Shown here: one piece after another, positions 40,384 to 49,182 of the stretch
Layout of the letters: each line of letters opens with the position of its first letter
How positions within the stretch are numbered: position 1 is the first letter of the stretch
Source: Stutzerimonas stutzeri
Lineage (GTDB): Bacteria; Pseudomonadota; Gammaproteobacteria; Pseudomonadales; Pseudomonadaceae
Length of the DNA stretch: 64,000 nt
Assembly (NCBI RefSeq): GCF_018138085.1
Contig: NZ_CP073105.1
Location: 3,286,001 to 3,350,000 of the forward strand
Direction: 5' to 3'
Notes under the pieces: generated by a model
Databases searched by the model: none
The model's input: only the letters and a program-made list of their open reading frames with translations
Told to the model about the DNA's origin: nothing
Made by a program: the position numbers and the translations under genes

Positions 40384-40404
40384 CTGTTGCAGTAACGGGC
40401 GCCT

Positions 40405-43400
40405 TCAGCGCTTGGAGGCGGCGCTCGCGGTCAATCTCGGCTGGTTAGGCTCCGTACCCGGCTGGCACAGCGTCTGCGCACCACTCAATAGATAAGGCTG
40501 CAGTATCGGCGCCATGCCCTTGAGTACCTGCACCGGCAGCGCCGAAGTGAAGCGGAAGCTGTCGGCCCCCTGCCCCGGCACATAAGCGGTCAGGGTGCCG
40601 AAGTGGTTCGGCCCGAGGTAGAAGACGAACGTGGCGGTCCGGTTCAGCGCCAGCGAGCTGATCAGCCGCCCCCCGGCGCCCACGGTCTGGATACGGTTGT
40701 CGCCGGTTCCGGTCTTGCCGCCGACCTTCAGCGGCTCGCCGCTGGCCTGCAGGAAGCTGCCGTTCAGACGACGCGCCGTACCGCCTTCCACTACCGTGGC
40801 CAGCGCCTCGCGCAACGCGGCGGCCACCTCCGGATGCAGCACCCGAACACCGGCGTCAGGCCGGATCCCCAAGCGCGTCTCATAGGGTGTGGCATTGGCG
40901 AAATGCAGGCTGTCGATGCGCACGCTGGGCAGGCGAATACCATCATTGACGATGATGCCCATCAGTTCTGCCAAGGCCGCAGGACGATCTCCCGAACTGC
41001 CCAACGCGGTGGCCAGCGACGGCACCAGGTGATCGAAGGGATAACCCAGGCGCTGCCATCGTCTATGAATATCGGTGAAGGCCTCGACTTCGAGCATGAT
41101 GCGAATACGGCTGTCGCGGGCACTCTTGTACCGGCTGCGGAACAGCCAGCCGTAAACTTCCTGGCGTTCGGCGGTGCTCGCGTCGATCACCTCGGAGATA
41201 CCGGCGTCCGGGTGCTTGATCAGATAGCCCAGCAGCCAGAGATCCAGCGGGTGAACGCGGGCGATGTAGCCCTGGTCGGGCAGACTGTAGCTGCCCGGCG
41301 AGTAGCGCGTGTAGAGCGCGTCGAGGTCCTTTTCGCTGAGATCGCTGCCGGTCAGGCGCGTGGTCAGAAAGCGGTCGAACGTGGCGCGATCGGCCTCCGG
41401 CACCAAATAGCGATGCACGGCGGCCAACCGCCGCGGCGTCGGTCGCATGCCGTCCAGCAACGCTTCGATACGTTCATCGGCACTCTTGCCGCGGTATTTC
41501 TTCCAGAACCGCTGAATGAACACCGATCCTTCGCGATCGGCAAACCGCCGCAGGTATTCGCGGCGCTCGGGGTTGTCATCGCTTTTCAGCAACTCGGCGC
41601 CGTTGGAGGTCTGGTAGGTGCTGTAACTCACCAGGTCGCGCATCAGCCTCACGAACGGCAGGTTGATCGACTCCTGCAAGGCCTCGCGCATGGTCGGCAG
41701 GCGGCCATCGTCCTGATGGCGAAAATTGCCGAAATGGTGCATGCCGGCACCCGTGAAGAAGCGCTCGTTGGGGTTCGCCGAATAGCGCCGTTCCAACGCC
41801 GCGTCGAGCATGTCCGGAAGATTGCGATCGTCATGCTGGATCAGGTAGCCCAACGCCCAGCGCGTCAGCGGGTCGACCGCCTCGGCCTTGCGCAGCGTGG
41901 CGACATCGCTCTGCGCGTAGCGATCGTGCAGTTCGGCGATGATCTCCAGATAGGTGGTCAGCACGCGCAGTTTGGCGGTGGAGCCCAGCTCCAGCTTGCT
42001 GCCTTCGTTGATATCGAAGGGCTGGTTGGTGTTGTCGGTCTGTACCCGCACGCGGAACCCCTGCTCGCCACGCTCGAACAGCGTGAAGCTGTAGCGCACG
42101 TCGCCAGTGCGCTCGGGCGACAGCATGCGCTCGCCGAACAACCCGACCTGGCCGGCAAAGTCCGGCTCAGCCAGACGATGCAGGTACTCGGTGACCTGGG
42201 ATTGCAGCTCGCCATGTAACGGCGTGGTGGCCGCCAGATCGAGCCGGTCGAGCTGGTACAACGAGACGCCGAGCAAACTGCTCAGACGCATGCGCGCCGC
42301 GGTGATGCCCTTGCTCGACGGCACCTCACGAATCCCCGGCTCGCTGCGCAGATCGCGGAATGTCACCTTCTGTTGCAGTGCCGCGTTGCGCAGCCGCGTG
42401 CCGATCACACCACCGTTGGCCAGCAGGCGGATATGGCTGTCGGTCAACTCGGCCATGTCGGCGCGCCCCGCGCCCAGGTAGTAGGACGGCCGACGTTGGG
42501 CGATCAGCAGCGAAAGTACCTGGCGCAACGCCAGCCCCTGCGCCTCGTACGGGACGTCGGCGTTGCGCCGGGTGTCGAGCGCGCGGTTGACCTCGGCGAA
42601 GTCGGCGCCGAACCACAGGCGCAGGCCGTCGGCGATTCCGTGCACTTCGCCATGGCCGTACGCAGCCGACAGCGGCACGCTGTTGAGGTAGTCCCGCACG
42701 ATCCGCTTGCGCGTTGTCAGTGTCTGGCGGCCCTCACGATAAGTACGCACGCTCGCTGACACCATCTGCCGGATCTTCTCTTCGGCACTTCCCGTGCGGC
42801 CCTCTGGAGAGTGCCGGTACTTCTCCACCTGAGTCGCCAGCGTGCTGCCGCCGGCAGCCTGCACCGGTAGCCCCAGCTGTTTCTCCACCTGGCTGATCGC
42901 GGCCATGGTGAAACGCGGCCAATCCACCGCCGGGTTGGCGCCGGGGCGGTCGGCGTTGAGCAAGCCGCGGTCTTCGATGAACAGCAGGCTCATCGCGATG
43001 ATCGGCGGAACGTCATCGAACGACTCGTAGTACTGGTGCGGATAACTGTTGGCGTATAGCGGTTCCCCACGGCAATCGTCGATGGTCAGGCCGGCCTGGG
43101 ACTTCTCCGGGTAGGGCACGAAAAAGCCGTGGCTGACGTAACGCTGCAGCGCCGGTGAGAATCGTACTTGCTGCTGGATATCGAACCCACGCTCGGTCAG
43201 CCGCTCGATGAAGGTCGGCAAGGCGGCGTAGCCCAGTCGGCGGTCGAAGGGCCCGGCTTCGGGGAACTGAATGCTGCTACTGGCACCGGTCTCGAGCTGG
43301 AAATCGAGCTTCTGCGCGTAGCGGCTCAGCCATAGCGCCTGCAGCTTGGAGGTGTGCATCTCATGCCAGGCGGCATAACCACCGCCGGCCAGTAGAGAAA

Positions 43401-43530
43401 CACTCAGCAACACGCCCATGCGGCGCGCCAGACGGCTACCGTGTGTGGGTGGTCTACCGGGTTTGCTGGAGGGGGACACGCGTTTGCTGTCACCCGCCCG
43501 GGATGAATCGGTCTGCCATACTGCGCCCAT
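40405..43530 (-). CDS. Class A penicillin-binding protein-like (GT51 + transpeptidase), atypical
   Basis: A 1041-residue bifunctional murein synthase-like protein. Seen: a basic, Ser/Pro-rich N-tail, one membrane anchor (about 37-55), a GT51 domain with the first catalytic glutamate E186 (LFIEDRG) and GGSTLATQ (227-234), and a transpeptidase domain with S517xxK520 (LGSTAK), S621-I-N623 and K939-T-G (GGKTGTG). The motif usually RKxxE, with the second glycosyltransferase glutamate, reads EKIRQ (251-255), so E is replaced by Q. The separation of SxN and KTG by over 300 residues indicates a large insertion. Not MrcA or MrcB; a separate pseudomonad family. Confidence 0.85.
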   Translation of the reverse strand: MGAVWQTDSSRAGDSKRVSPSSKPGRPPTHGSRLARRMGVLLSVSLLAGGGYAAWHEMHTSKLQALWLSRYAQKLDFQLETGASSSIQFPEAGPFDRRLGYAALPTFIERLTERGFDIQQQVRFSPALQRYVSHGFFVPYPEKSQAGLTIDDCRGEPLYANSYPHQYYESFDDVPPIIAMSLLFIEDRGLLNADRPGANPAVDWPRFTMAAISQVEKQLGLPVQAAGGSTLATQVEKYRHSPEGRTGSAEEKIRQMVSASVRTYREGRQTLTTRKRIVRDYLNSVPLSAAYGHGEVHGIADGLRLWFGADFAEVNRALDTRRNADVPYEAQGLALRQVLSLLIAQRRPSYYLGAGRADMAELTDSHIRLLANGGVIGTRLRNAALQQKVTFRDLRSEPGIREVPSSKGITAARMRLSSLLGVSLYQLDRLDLAATTPLHGELQSQVTEYLHRLAEPDFAGQVGLFGERMLSPERTGDVRYSFTLFERGEQGFRVRVQTDNTNQPFDINEGSKLELGSTAKLRVLTTYLEIIAELHDRYAQSDVATLRKAEAVDPLTRWALGYLIQHDDRNLPDMLDAALERRYSANPNERFFTGAGMHHFGNFRHQDDGRLPTMREALQESINLPFVRLMRDLVSYSTYQTSNGAELLKSDDNPERREYLRRFADREGSVFIQRFWKKYRGKSADERIEALLDGMRPTPRRLAAVHRYLVPEADRATFDRFLTTRLTGSDLSEKDLDALYTRYSPGSYSLPDQGYIARVHPLDLWLLGYLIKHPDAGISEVIDASTAERQEVYGWLFRSRYKSARDSRIRIMLEVEAFTDIHRRWQRLGYPFDHLVPSLATALGSSGDRPAALAELMGIIVNDGIRLPSVRIDSLHFANATPYETRLGIRPDAGVRVLHPEVAAALREALATVVEGGTARRLNGSFLQASGEPLKVGGKTGTGDNRIQTVGAGGRLISSLALNRTATFVFYLGPNHFGTLTAYVPGQGADSFRFTSALPVQVLKGMAPILQPYLLSGAQTLCQPGTEPNQPRLTASAASKR

Positions 43531-43671
43531 CTTTTCTGGCCTGGCTTCCTTGGGAAATCACAGGCTTAAGCTTAGCGGGTGGCACTTCGTTAAGCCTGCC
43601 CGAACGGACGAACGGAGAGGCTCGATACGCCGTTCGGCAGCGCCCTGCCAAATGCGCCGCGACCGTCTAGC

Positions 43672-44418
43672 TCACTCGATCCAGCGCGGGTAGAAGCCGA
43701 GCCGTGACTGCAGTCGACTGTCCTGCATTTGCAGCACGTCGACCGGCAGCGGCGGTGGGTTTCGTGCGGCATCCGCGGCGTCCCCTCGGAAGAAGAAACG
43801 GCGTCCATCGTCCAGCCTCAGAAACAACCCCAGCGCACCGTGCCCCGGCAGTTTTACCATCACCATCCGGCCGTCGCCAAACAGGTCAAGGCTCTCCTCG
43901 AAACCGTAAAACGGGCGGCGTTCGAAGCGCAGCGGTTGCCATTTGACGCCATGGGCGAACTGCACCGGCAGGACAGCCGGCGGCTTAGCCGTATTGGCGT
44001 AGTCAATGCTCTCCTGGCTGGCCAGTACCGGCAGATCGGCAAAATCCACCAATCCGGAGGCATACTCCCAACGGGCACACCCCAGCACTACTCGGTCGAT
44101 GCCCAGGTCATCGCTCAGTTGATCGCGCGCCGGCCGCACGGCTGTGTAGCGCTTCGTTCGCCAGGGGATTTCGCTATCCAGCTGCGCATCGATCCGGCGC
44201 CCCAGCCCGGTACCGAACAGCAGCCGGCTGCCTCGGTGCTCGATCAGCACCGCGATATGGTTGACCGTGGGCGGCTCGACCCAGTCTCCATCGCGCCAAG
44301 CGAACTCGCCGCTGGATTCGGTCTGTCCCGTACGAACCAGACTGAAACGCAGCTCCGCCGCCTGCGCGCTTGCCACCAGCATACTGAGCAACAACCCGAT
44401 CAAACTCATGCGACGCAT
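43672..44418 (-). CDS. Exported metallo-beta-lactamase-fold protein lacking the metal-binding motif
   Basis: A 248-residue protein with a signal peptide (MRRMSLIGLLLSMLVASAQA). The order of blocks matches MBL-fold lactonases/hydrolases: NHIAVLIEHRGSRLLFGTG (substrate strand), a metal-motif position, a retained PGH (191-193), and GDAAD (212-216). At the HxHxDH position the sequence is CARWEY (114-119): H to C, H to R, D to E, H to Y, while the flanking W and SGLVDF are retained. It therefore probably binds no dizinc centre. Either a pseudoenzyme or a protein with a new role. It starts 3 nt after the stop of the truncated gene upstream. Confidence 0.75.
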   Translation of the reverse strand: MRRMSLIGLLLSMLVASAQAAELRFSLVRTGQTESSGEFAWRDGDWVEPPTVNHIAVLIEHRGSRLLFGTGLGRRIDAQLDSEIPWRTKRYTAVRPARDQLSDDLGIDRVVLGCARWEYASGLVDFADLPVLASQESIDYANTAKPPAVLPVQFAHGVKWQPLRFERRPFYGFEESLDLFGDGRMVMVKLPGHGALGLFLRLDDGRRFFFRGDAADAARNPPPLPVDVLQMQDSRLQSRLGFYPRWIE

Positions 44419-44421
44419 GAT

Positions 44422-44769
44422 TCACACTCCTGTTCCAGGCTGGAACGGTGACGGAGTCGTACCCGAAGTAGCGTATTGCTCCGGCCCGATCAGCTCGTCC
44501 GGCGCCTTTTGAAGCAGGTCACCGCTGGCGAAACCAGCGAACAGCAGCCCGCAGCGGGCTTCACGGACCGGGCTGCCGAACATCGATGCATGCCGCTGCC
44601 CCTCACCGTCCGCCACAGCGACCAGCAATGCCGGCAACGGTGCAAAAGCCTCGCAATGTTGCTCGGGCATGAACGCGCGGATCATGTGAGTGCCGATCTG
44701 CTTCGCCGTGCCGCGGGCGCCGGCGCGGCTTTGAAGGCACTGCTCGCCGGCATGCAAGGGGCTGCTCAT
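44422..44769 (-). CDS. Truncated pyridoxamine-phosphate-oxidase-like flavoprotein fragment
   Basis: A 115-residue protein whose first 75 residues resemble the N-terminus of larger PPOX-fold (FMN-binding split-barrel) proteins: SPLHAGEQCLQSRAGARG, then MIRAFMPEQHCEAFAPLPAL and GEGQRHASMFGSP. The rest of the barrel seen in full-length relatives (usually over 200 aa) is missing and the C-terminus is low-complexity. It may be a decayed gene or a short family variant. The ATG at 44769 follows the GST stop by 10 nt, so it is part of the GST transcription unit. Confidence 0.55.
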   Translation of the reverse strand: MSSPLHAGEQCLQSRAGARGTAKQIGTHMIRAFMPEQHCEAFAPLPALLVAVADGEGQRHASMFGSPVREARCGLLFAGFASGDLLQKAPDELIGPEQYATSGTTPSPFQPGTGV

Positions 44770-44779
44770 GGGTGGCCTC

Positions 44780-45379
44780 CTATTCCAGGCCAGGCATGGC
44801 GAGGTAACCGGGCAGTTCGCGGATGCGCGAGCACCACGCGCGTACAGCTGGGTACCGTGCCAGGTCGATACCGCCTTCGCCGGCCAATCCCGCGTAGGGG
44901 TACACCGCGATGTCGGCAATCGTCGGAGTGGACGTTCCGGCCAGCCAGGTGTGTTCGGCCAGGCGCTGCTCGAGCAATTGCATCGCGGCCAGCGCTCGGC
45001 TCGATGTCAGCGCTTCGTCGATCGGCCGGCCGAACAAGCGCGCTACGCGCGCCGTGGCCGGACCATGATGCATTTCGTTGGCGGCGAAGCTCAGCCAGCC
45101 AACCACACTCGCCTGGGTGATGGCATCGAGCGGAAACCAGGCCTCATCGGCGTAGCGCCGCGCCAGGTAGACGAGGATGGCTTGCGAGTCCGCCACCCGG
45201 ATATCTCCATCCTCCAGGACCGGCACTTGTCCGCGCGGGTTGAGGCTGAGAAACGGCGGCTGCTTGTGCTCGCCTTTCAGCAGATCTACCGGGACCAGTT
45301 CGACCGGCTGGCCGATCAGGCCGAGAAACAGGCGCGCCTTGTAGCAGTTGCCGGAAAGGGTCAGGTCGTAGAGTTTCAT
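44780..45379 (-). CDS. Glutathione S-transferase family protein
   Basis: A 199-residue cytosolic GST. Seen: thioredoxin-like N-domain MKLYDLTLSGNCYKARLFL with candidate catalytic Ser9/Cys12, the GSH-binding NPRGQVPVLEDGDIRVADSQAIL (cis-Pro and Ser), and an all-helical C-domain with TPTIADIAVYPY (the N-capping box Asp). It is the first gene of a minus-strand unit, divergent from a TetR regulator with a palindrome in between; so an electrophile or quinone-type inducer is plausible (inference). Confidence 0.93.
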   Translation of the reverse strand: MKLYDLTLSGNCYKARLFLGLIGQPVELVPVDLLKGEHKQPPFLSLNPRGQVPVLEDGDIRVADSQAILVYLARRYADEAWFPLDAITQASVVGWLSFAANEMHHGPATARVARLFGRPIDEALTSSRALAAMQLLEQRLAEHTWLAGTSTPTIADIAVYPYAGLAGEGGIDLARYPAVRAWCSRIRELPGYLAMPGLE

Positions 45380-45432
45380 CGTGTCGCTCCGTGAAAGATG
45401 GGTGGGTGTACCGAGGCACGCCTAGATAATAG

Positions 45433-45446
45433 ACAGACCTGTCTGT
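45433..45446. promoter_or_regulatory. Candidate TetR operator between GST and TetR genes
   Basis: A perfect palindrome ACAGAC-CT-GTCTGT inside TAGACAGACCTGTCTGTA, 54 bp from the GST start and 83 bp from the TetR start. Very similar AGACAGxxCTGTCT sites are bound by NemR/AcrR-type TetR proteins, by my recollection. Confidence 0.65.
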
Positions 45447-45528
45447 ACACTTCAAGCACCACTTTCGCCGAGACGCGATTGGAGGGAACGAAATCGCTCC
45501 CGCATAATGGCCGTCGAAGGAGAACTAC

Positions 45529-46089
45529 ATGGCTACGAACAAGCGCGACCTGCTACTCGGGACTGCCGAGCGGCTGTTCTACACAGAGGGCTACCACGCC
45601 ACTGGCATCGATCGGATTCTCAGCGAATCCGGCGTGGCCAAGATGACGCTGTACAAGCACTTCAAATCGAAGGAAGAGCTGATTCTCGCCGTGCTGGATG
45701 CCCGTCAACAGCCGATGCTGGCAAAATTGCGCGCAGCGCGCGAAAAGCTGCCGCCCCGCAAGGCATTGCTGGGGATCTTCGACGGCTTGAACGAGATGAT
45801 TCACAGCCCGAACGCGTTCTGCGGTTGCCTGTTCATCAATGCCGCGGCCGAATACCATGACCGCGACCATCCGATCCATCAGCGCTCGGCCGCGTACAAG
45901 GAGCAATTCCAGACGCATCTACGCGAGCTGCTGGAAGCGCTCGATGTAGCGCAGCCGGAGCAGCTGGCACGGCAGCTGCAATTTCTCATCGAGGGCGCGC
46001 TGAGCATGGCGCACATCGAAGGGCCTGGCGATCAGGCGTTGCTGGCCAAAGCGGCAGCCGAGCAATTGTTACAAGCCGCCGGCGTCTAG
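45529..46089 (+). CDS. TetR/AcrR family transcriptional regulator
   Basis: A 186-residue regulator. Seen: the N-terminal HTH (residues about 5-50) with GYHATGIDRILSESGVAKMTLYKHFKSKEELI and a ligand domain containing CGCLFINAAAEYHD, with two close cysteines that could react with electrophiles. Divergent from the GST gene; the palindrome 45433-45446 is the natural operator. Convergent with the RND efflux gene, which is more likely controlled by the other TetR at 50375. Confidence 0.92.
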   Translation: MATNKRDLLLGTAERLFYTEGYHATGIDRILSESGVAKMTLYKHFKSKEELILAVLDARQQPMLAKLRAAREKLPPRKALLGIFDGLNEMIHSPNAFCGCLFINAAAEYHDRDHPIHQRSAAYKEQFQTHLRELLEALDVAQPEQLARQLQFLIEGALSMAHIEGPGDQALLAKAAAEQLLQAAGV

Positions 46090-46108
46090 GCGCCGGCGGC
46101 ATACCACG

Positions 46109-49100
46109 TCAGCGCGCTTCCTTGACCCGGAACCAGGCGGCATAGAGCGCCGGCAGGAACAGCAGCGTAAGCGCCGTGGCAACTATCAGCCCACCCATGA
46201 TGGCCACCGCCATCGGCCCGAAGAAGACGCTGCGCGACAGCGGAATCATCGCCAGCACCGAAGCCAGGGCCGTGAGCACGATGGGCCGGAAACGGCGGAC
46301 CGTGGCGTCGATGATGGCATTGAAGCGATCCTGTCCGGCAGCGATATCCTGCTCGATCTGATCCACCAGAATCACCGAATTTCGCATGATCATCCCGGAC
46401 AACGCGATGGTGCCGAGCATGGCGACGAAACCGAACGGCTTGCCGAGCAACAGCAGGAACAGCGCAACGCCGATCAGCCCCAGCGGAGCGGTGAGAAAAA
46501 CCATCGCCGAACGTGAGAAGCTCTTGAGCTGAAGCATCAGCAAGCTGACCACGACGATGACGAATAGCGGCATGCCGGCGTTCACCGAGGCCTGGCCGCG
46601 GCTGGAGTCTTCGACCGTTCCCCCCACTTCCAGCAGATAGCCACCGGGCAGCGCGCTGCGGATATCCGCAAGCGTCGGCTCGATCTGCTTCACCAGCGAG
46701 GCGGGTTGTTCATCGCCATATATATCGGCCCGCACGGTCACCGTCGGCAGGCGATTGCGGTGCCAGATCACACCTTCCTCGAAGCCATACTCGAGGGTGG
46801 CGACCTGAGACAGCGGCACGCTGCGCCCGCTGGCCGTAGGAATCGCCAGACTCGGCAACATCGACAGCGTCTCACGTTCACGCGAGGTGCCGCGCAGCAG
46901 GATCTCGATCAGCTCATTGTCCTCACGGAACTGACCGGCGGTGACCCCGGTAAAGGTGCGCCTGAGGAAGTTGGACAGCTCCACCGTGCTCACACCCAGC
47001 GCCCGTGCACGGTCCTGGTCCACATTCAGCCAGACGACCTTGCTCGGCTCCTGCCAGTCCAGGTGCACGTTGGCCACGTACGGGTTTTCGCGCACCTTTG
47101 CCGCGACCTCACGGGCCAGCTTGCGCACGATATCGATGTGCTCGCCCGTTACCCGGAACTGCACCGGATAACCCACCGGCGGTCCGTTTTCGAGCCGGCT
47201 GACGCGGCCTCGCAGCGTCGGGAAATCCTCTCGCAACCGCTCGATCAACCAGCTACGCAGCGCTTCGCGCTGCTCGATACTGTCAGCCAGTACCACGATC
47301 TGGGCAAAGCTGGTGGCCGGCAACTGCTGATCCAGTGGCAGGTAGAAGCGTGGCGAGCCACTGCCAACGTAGGCGACGTAGTTGTCGATGCCCGCGCGCG
47401 CCTTGAGCATGTCTTCGAGGCGGTGCACCTCGGCTTCGGTGGCCTTGAGCGACGCACCCTCCGTCAGTTTCAGGTCCACCATCAGCTCAAGGCGGCCGGA
47501 GGCCGGAAAGAACTGCTGCGGAACAATGCGGAACAGCCCGACCGCGCCGACGAACGCCAGCAACGTCAGCACGATCACCGTCTTGCGTCGGCGTACGCAC
47601 CAGCGAATCACGCGCCGAACCCGCTGATAGAAAGGCGTCGAGTAAGGATCGTGGCCCTGCTCGTTGCCGCCATGTTTCAGCGCATGGCGCTTGGCAAGAT
47701 CCGGCAGCAACTTCTCGCCCAGCAGCGGGACGAACATCACCGCCGCGATCCACGAGGCGATCAGGGCAATGGTCACTACCTGAAAGATCGAGCGCGTGTA
47801 TTCGCCGGTACTCGACTGCGCGGTCGCGATCGGCAGAAACCCGGCCGCGGTAATCAGGGTGCCGGTGAGCATCGGGAACGCCGTACTGGTCCAGGCATAG
47901 CTGGCCGCCTTGAGCCGGTCGAAGCCTTGCTCCATCTTGATCGCCATCATCTCCACCGCGATGATCGCGTCGTCCACCATCAGCCCGAGCGCCAGCACCA
48001 GCGCGCCCAGCGAGATTTTGTGCAGGCCGATATCGAGGTAATGCATGGTCGCGAAGGTCATCGCCAGCACCAGCGGAATCGACAGCGCGACAACCAGGCC
48101 GGTACGCACGCCGAGCGAGAAGAAGCTCACCAGCAACACGATCGCCAACGCCTCGACCAGCACCCGCACGAACTCACCGACGCTGGTCTTCACAGCGGCC
48201 GGCTGGTCGGAAACCTTGCGCAGCTCCATGCCGGCCGGCAACTCCTGTTGCAGCCGGGAGAACTCGCTTTGCAGCGACTCTCCCAGCATCAGGATGTCGC
48301 CCCCGGCCTTCATCGACACGGCCAGCCCAATCGCCGGTTCGCCCATGAAGCGCATGCGCGGCGCCGGTGGATCGTTGAAGCCGCGATAGACTTCCGCCAC
48401 GTCGCCGATGCGGAACGTGCTGCCGGCCACCCGAATCGGGAAATCGCGGATTTCCTTGACCGTCTCGAAGCTGCCGGTCACCCGCAGCCGAACGCGATCG
48501 CTTGGCGTTTCCACGAAACCGGCGGACATGACGGCGTTCTGCGCCTCCAGCGCCTGCCGAACCGCTTCCAGCGGCAGGCCCAGCCCCGCCAGCTTGACGT
48601 TGGAAAGCTCGATCCAGATCTTTTCGTCCTGCAGGCCTATCAGCTCGACCTTGCCGACATTCTTCACCCGCTGCAGTTGCAGCTGAATACGGTCGGCGTA
48701 GTCCTTGAGTATCGCGTAGTCGAAGCCCTGGCCGGTCAGCGCGTAGATATTGCCGAAGGTAGTGCCGAATTCGTCGTTGAAGAACGGGCCCTGAATGTCC
48801 GCAGGCAAGGTATGACGGATGTCGCCGATCTTCTTGCGGATCTGATACCAGAGGTCGGGTATCTGCTCCGAATGCAGCGAGTCGCGTGCCATGAAGGTCA
48901 CGTTGGACTCGCCTGGCCGCGAGAAGGAAACGATGCGCTCGTACTCGCCGGTTTCCATCAGTTTCTTCTCGATGCGCTCGGTGACCTGCCGGGAAACTTC
49001 CTCGGCCGTGGCGCCGGGCCACTGGGTCTGGATCACCATGGCCTTGAACGTGAACGGCGGGTCCTCGCTCTGGCCGAGCTTGCTGTACGACAGCGCGCCA

Positions 49101-49177
49101 ACGACAGCCATCAGTAGCATCAGGTAGAGGACGATCTGCCGGTTGCCCAGCGCCCAGGCGGAGAGATTGAAGCGCAT
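46109..49177 (-). CDS. RND efflux transporter (inner-membrane pump subunit)
   Basis: A 1022-residue proton-driven RND permease of the AcrB superfamily. Seen: TM1 after FNLSAWALGNRQIVLYL, the EDPPFTFKAMVI block, two large periplasmic loops, the TM4 proton-relay aspartates in LGLMVDDAIIAVE, GTLITAAGFLPIA, and the C-terminal TALASVLAMIPLSRSVFFGPMAVAIMGGL. The sequence type (FxFKxMVI, SxxQIPDLWYQIRKK) is that of the VmeI/TriC-like class rather than MexB. It lies 5 bp downstream of its membrane-fusion partner. No outer-membrane channel gene is adjacent, so it probably shares one encoded elsewhere. Confidence 0.95.
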   Translation of the reverse strand: MRFNLSAWALGNRQIVLYLMLLMAVVGALSYSKLGQSEDPPFTFKAMVIQTQWPGATAEEVSRQVTERIEKKLMETGEYERIVSFSRPGESNVTFMARDSLHSEQIPDLWYQIRKKIGDIRHTLPADIQGPFFNDEFGTTFGNIYALTGQGFDYAILKDYADRIQLQLQRVKNVGKVELIGLQDEKIWIELSNVKLAGLGLPLEAVRQALEAQNAVMSAGFVETPSDRVRLRVTGSFETVKEIRDFPIRVAGSTFRIGDVAEVYRGFNDPPAPRMRFMGEPAIGLAVSMKAGGDILMLGESLQSEFSRLQQELPAGMELRKVSDQPAAVKTSVGEFVRVLVEALAIVLLVSFFSLGVRTGLVVALSIPLVLAMTFATMHYLDIGLHKISLGALVLALGLMVDDAIIAVEMMAIKMEQGFDRLKAASYAWTSTAFPMLTGTLITAAGFLPIATAQSSTGEYTRSIFQVVTIALIASWIAAVMFVPLLGEKLLPDLAKRHALKHGGNEQGHDPYSTPFYQRVRRVIRWCVRRRKTVIVLTLLAFVGAVGLFRIVPQQFFPASGRLELMVDLKLTEGASLKATEAEVHRLEDMLKARAGIDNYVAYVGSGSPRFYLPLDQQLPATSFAQIVVLADSIEQREALRSWLIERLREDFPTLRGRVSRLENGPPVGYPVQFRVTGEHIDIVRKLAREVAAKVRENPYVANVHLDWQEPSKVVWLNVDQDRARALGVSTVELSNFLRRTFTGVTAGQFREDNELIEILLRGTSRERETLSMLPSLAIPTASGRSVPLSQVATLEYGFEEGVIWHRNRLPTVTVRADIYGDEQPASLVKQIEPTLADIRSALPGGYLLEVGGTVEDSSRGQASVNAGMPLFVIVVVSLLMLQLKSFSRSAMVFLTAPLGLIGVALFLLLLGKPFGFVAMLGTIALSGMIMRNSVILVDQIEQDIAAGQDRFNAIIDATVRRFRPIVLTALASVLAMIPLSRSVFFGPMAVAIMGGLIVATALTLLFLPALYAAWFRVKEAR

Positions 49178-49182
49178 AGCGA

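Noticed and set aside
46706..49117. Long plus-strand open frame (about 803 codons) opposite the RND pump gene
   Set aside because: Shadow of the RND gene; composition is Arg/His/Gln-rich and no domain is visible.
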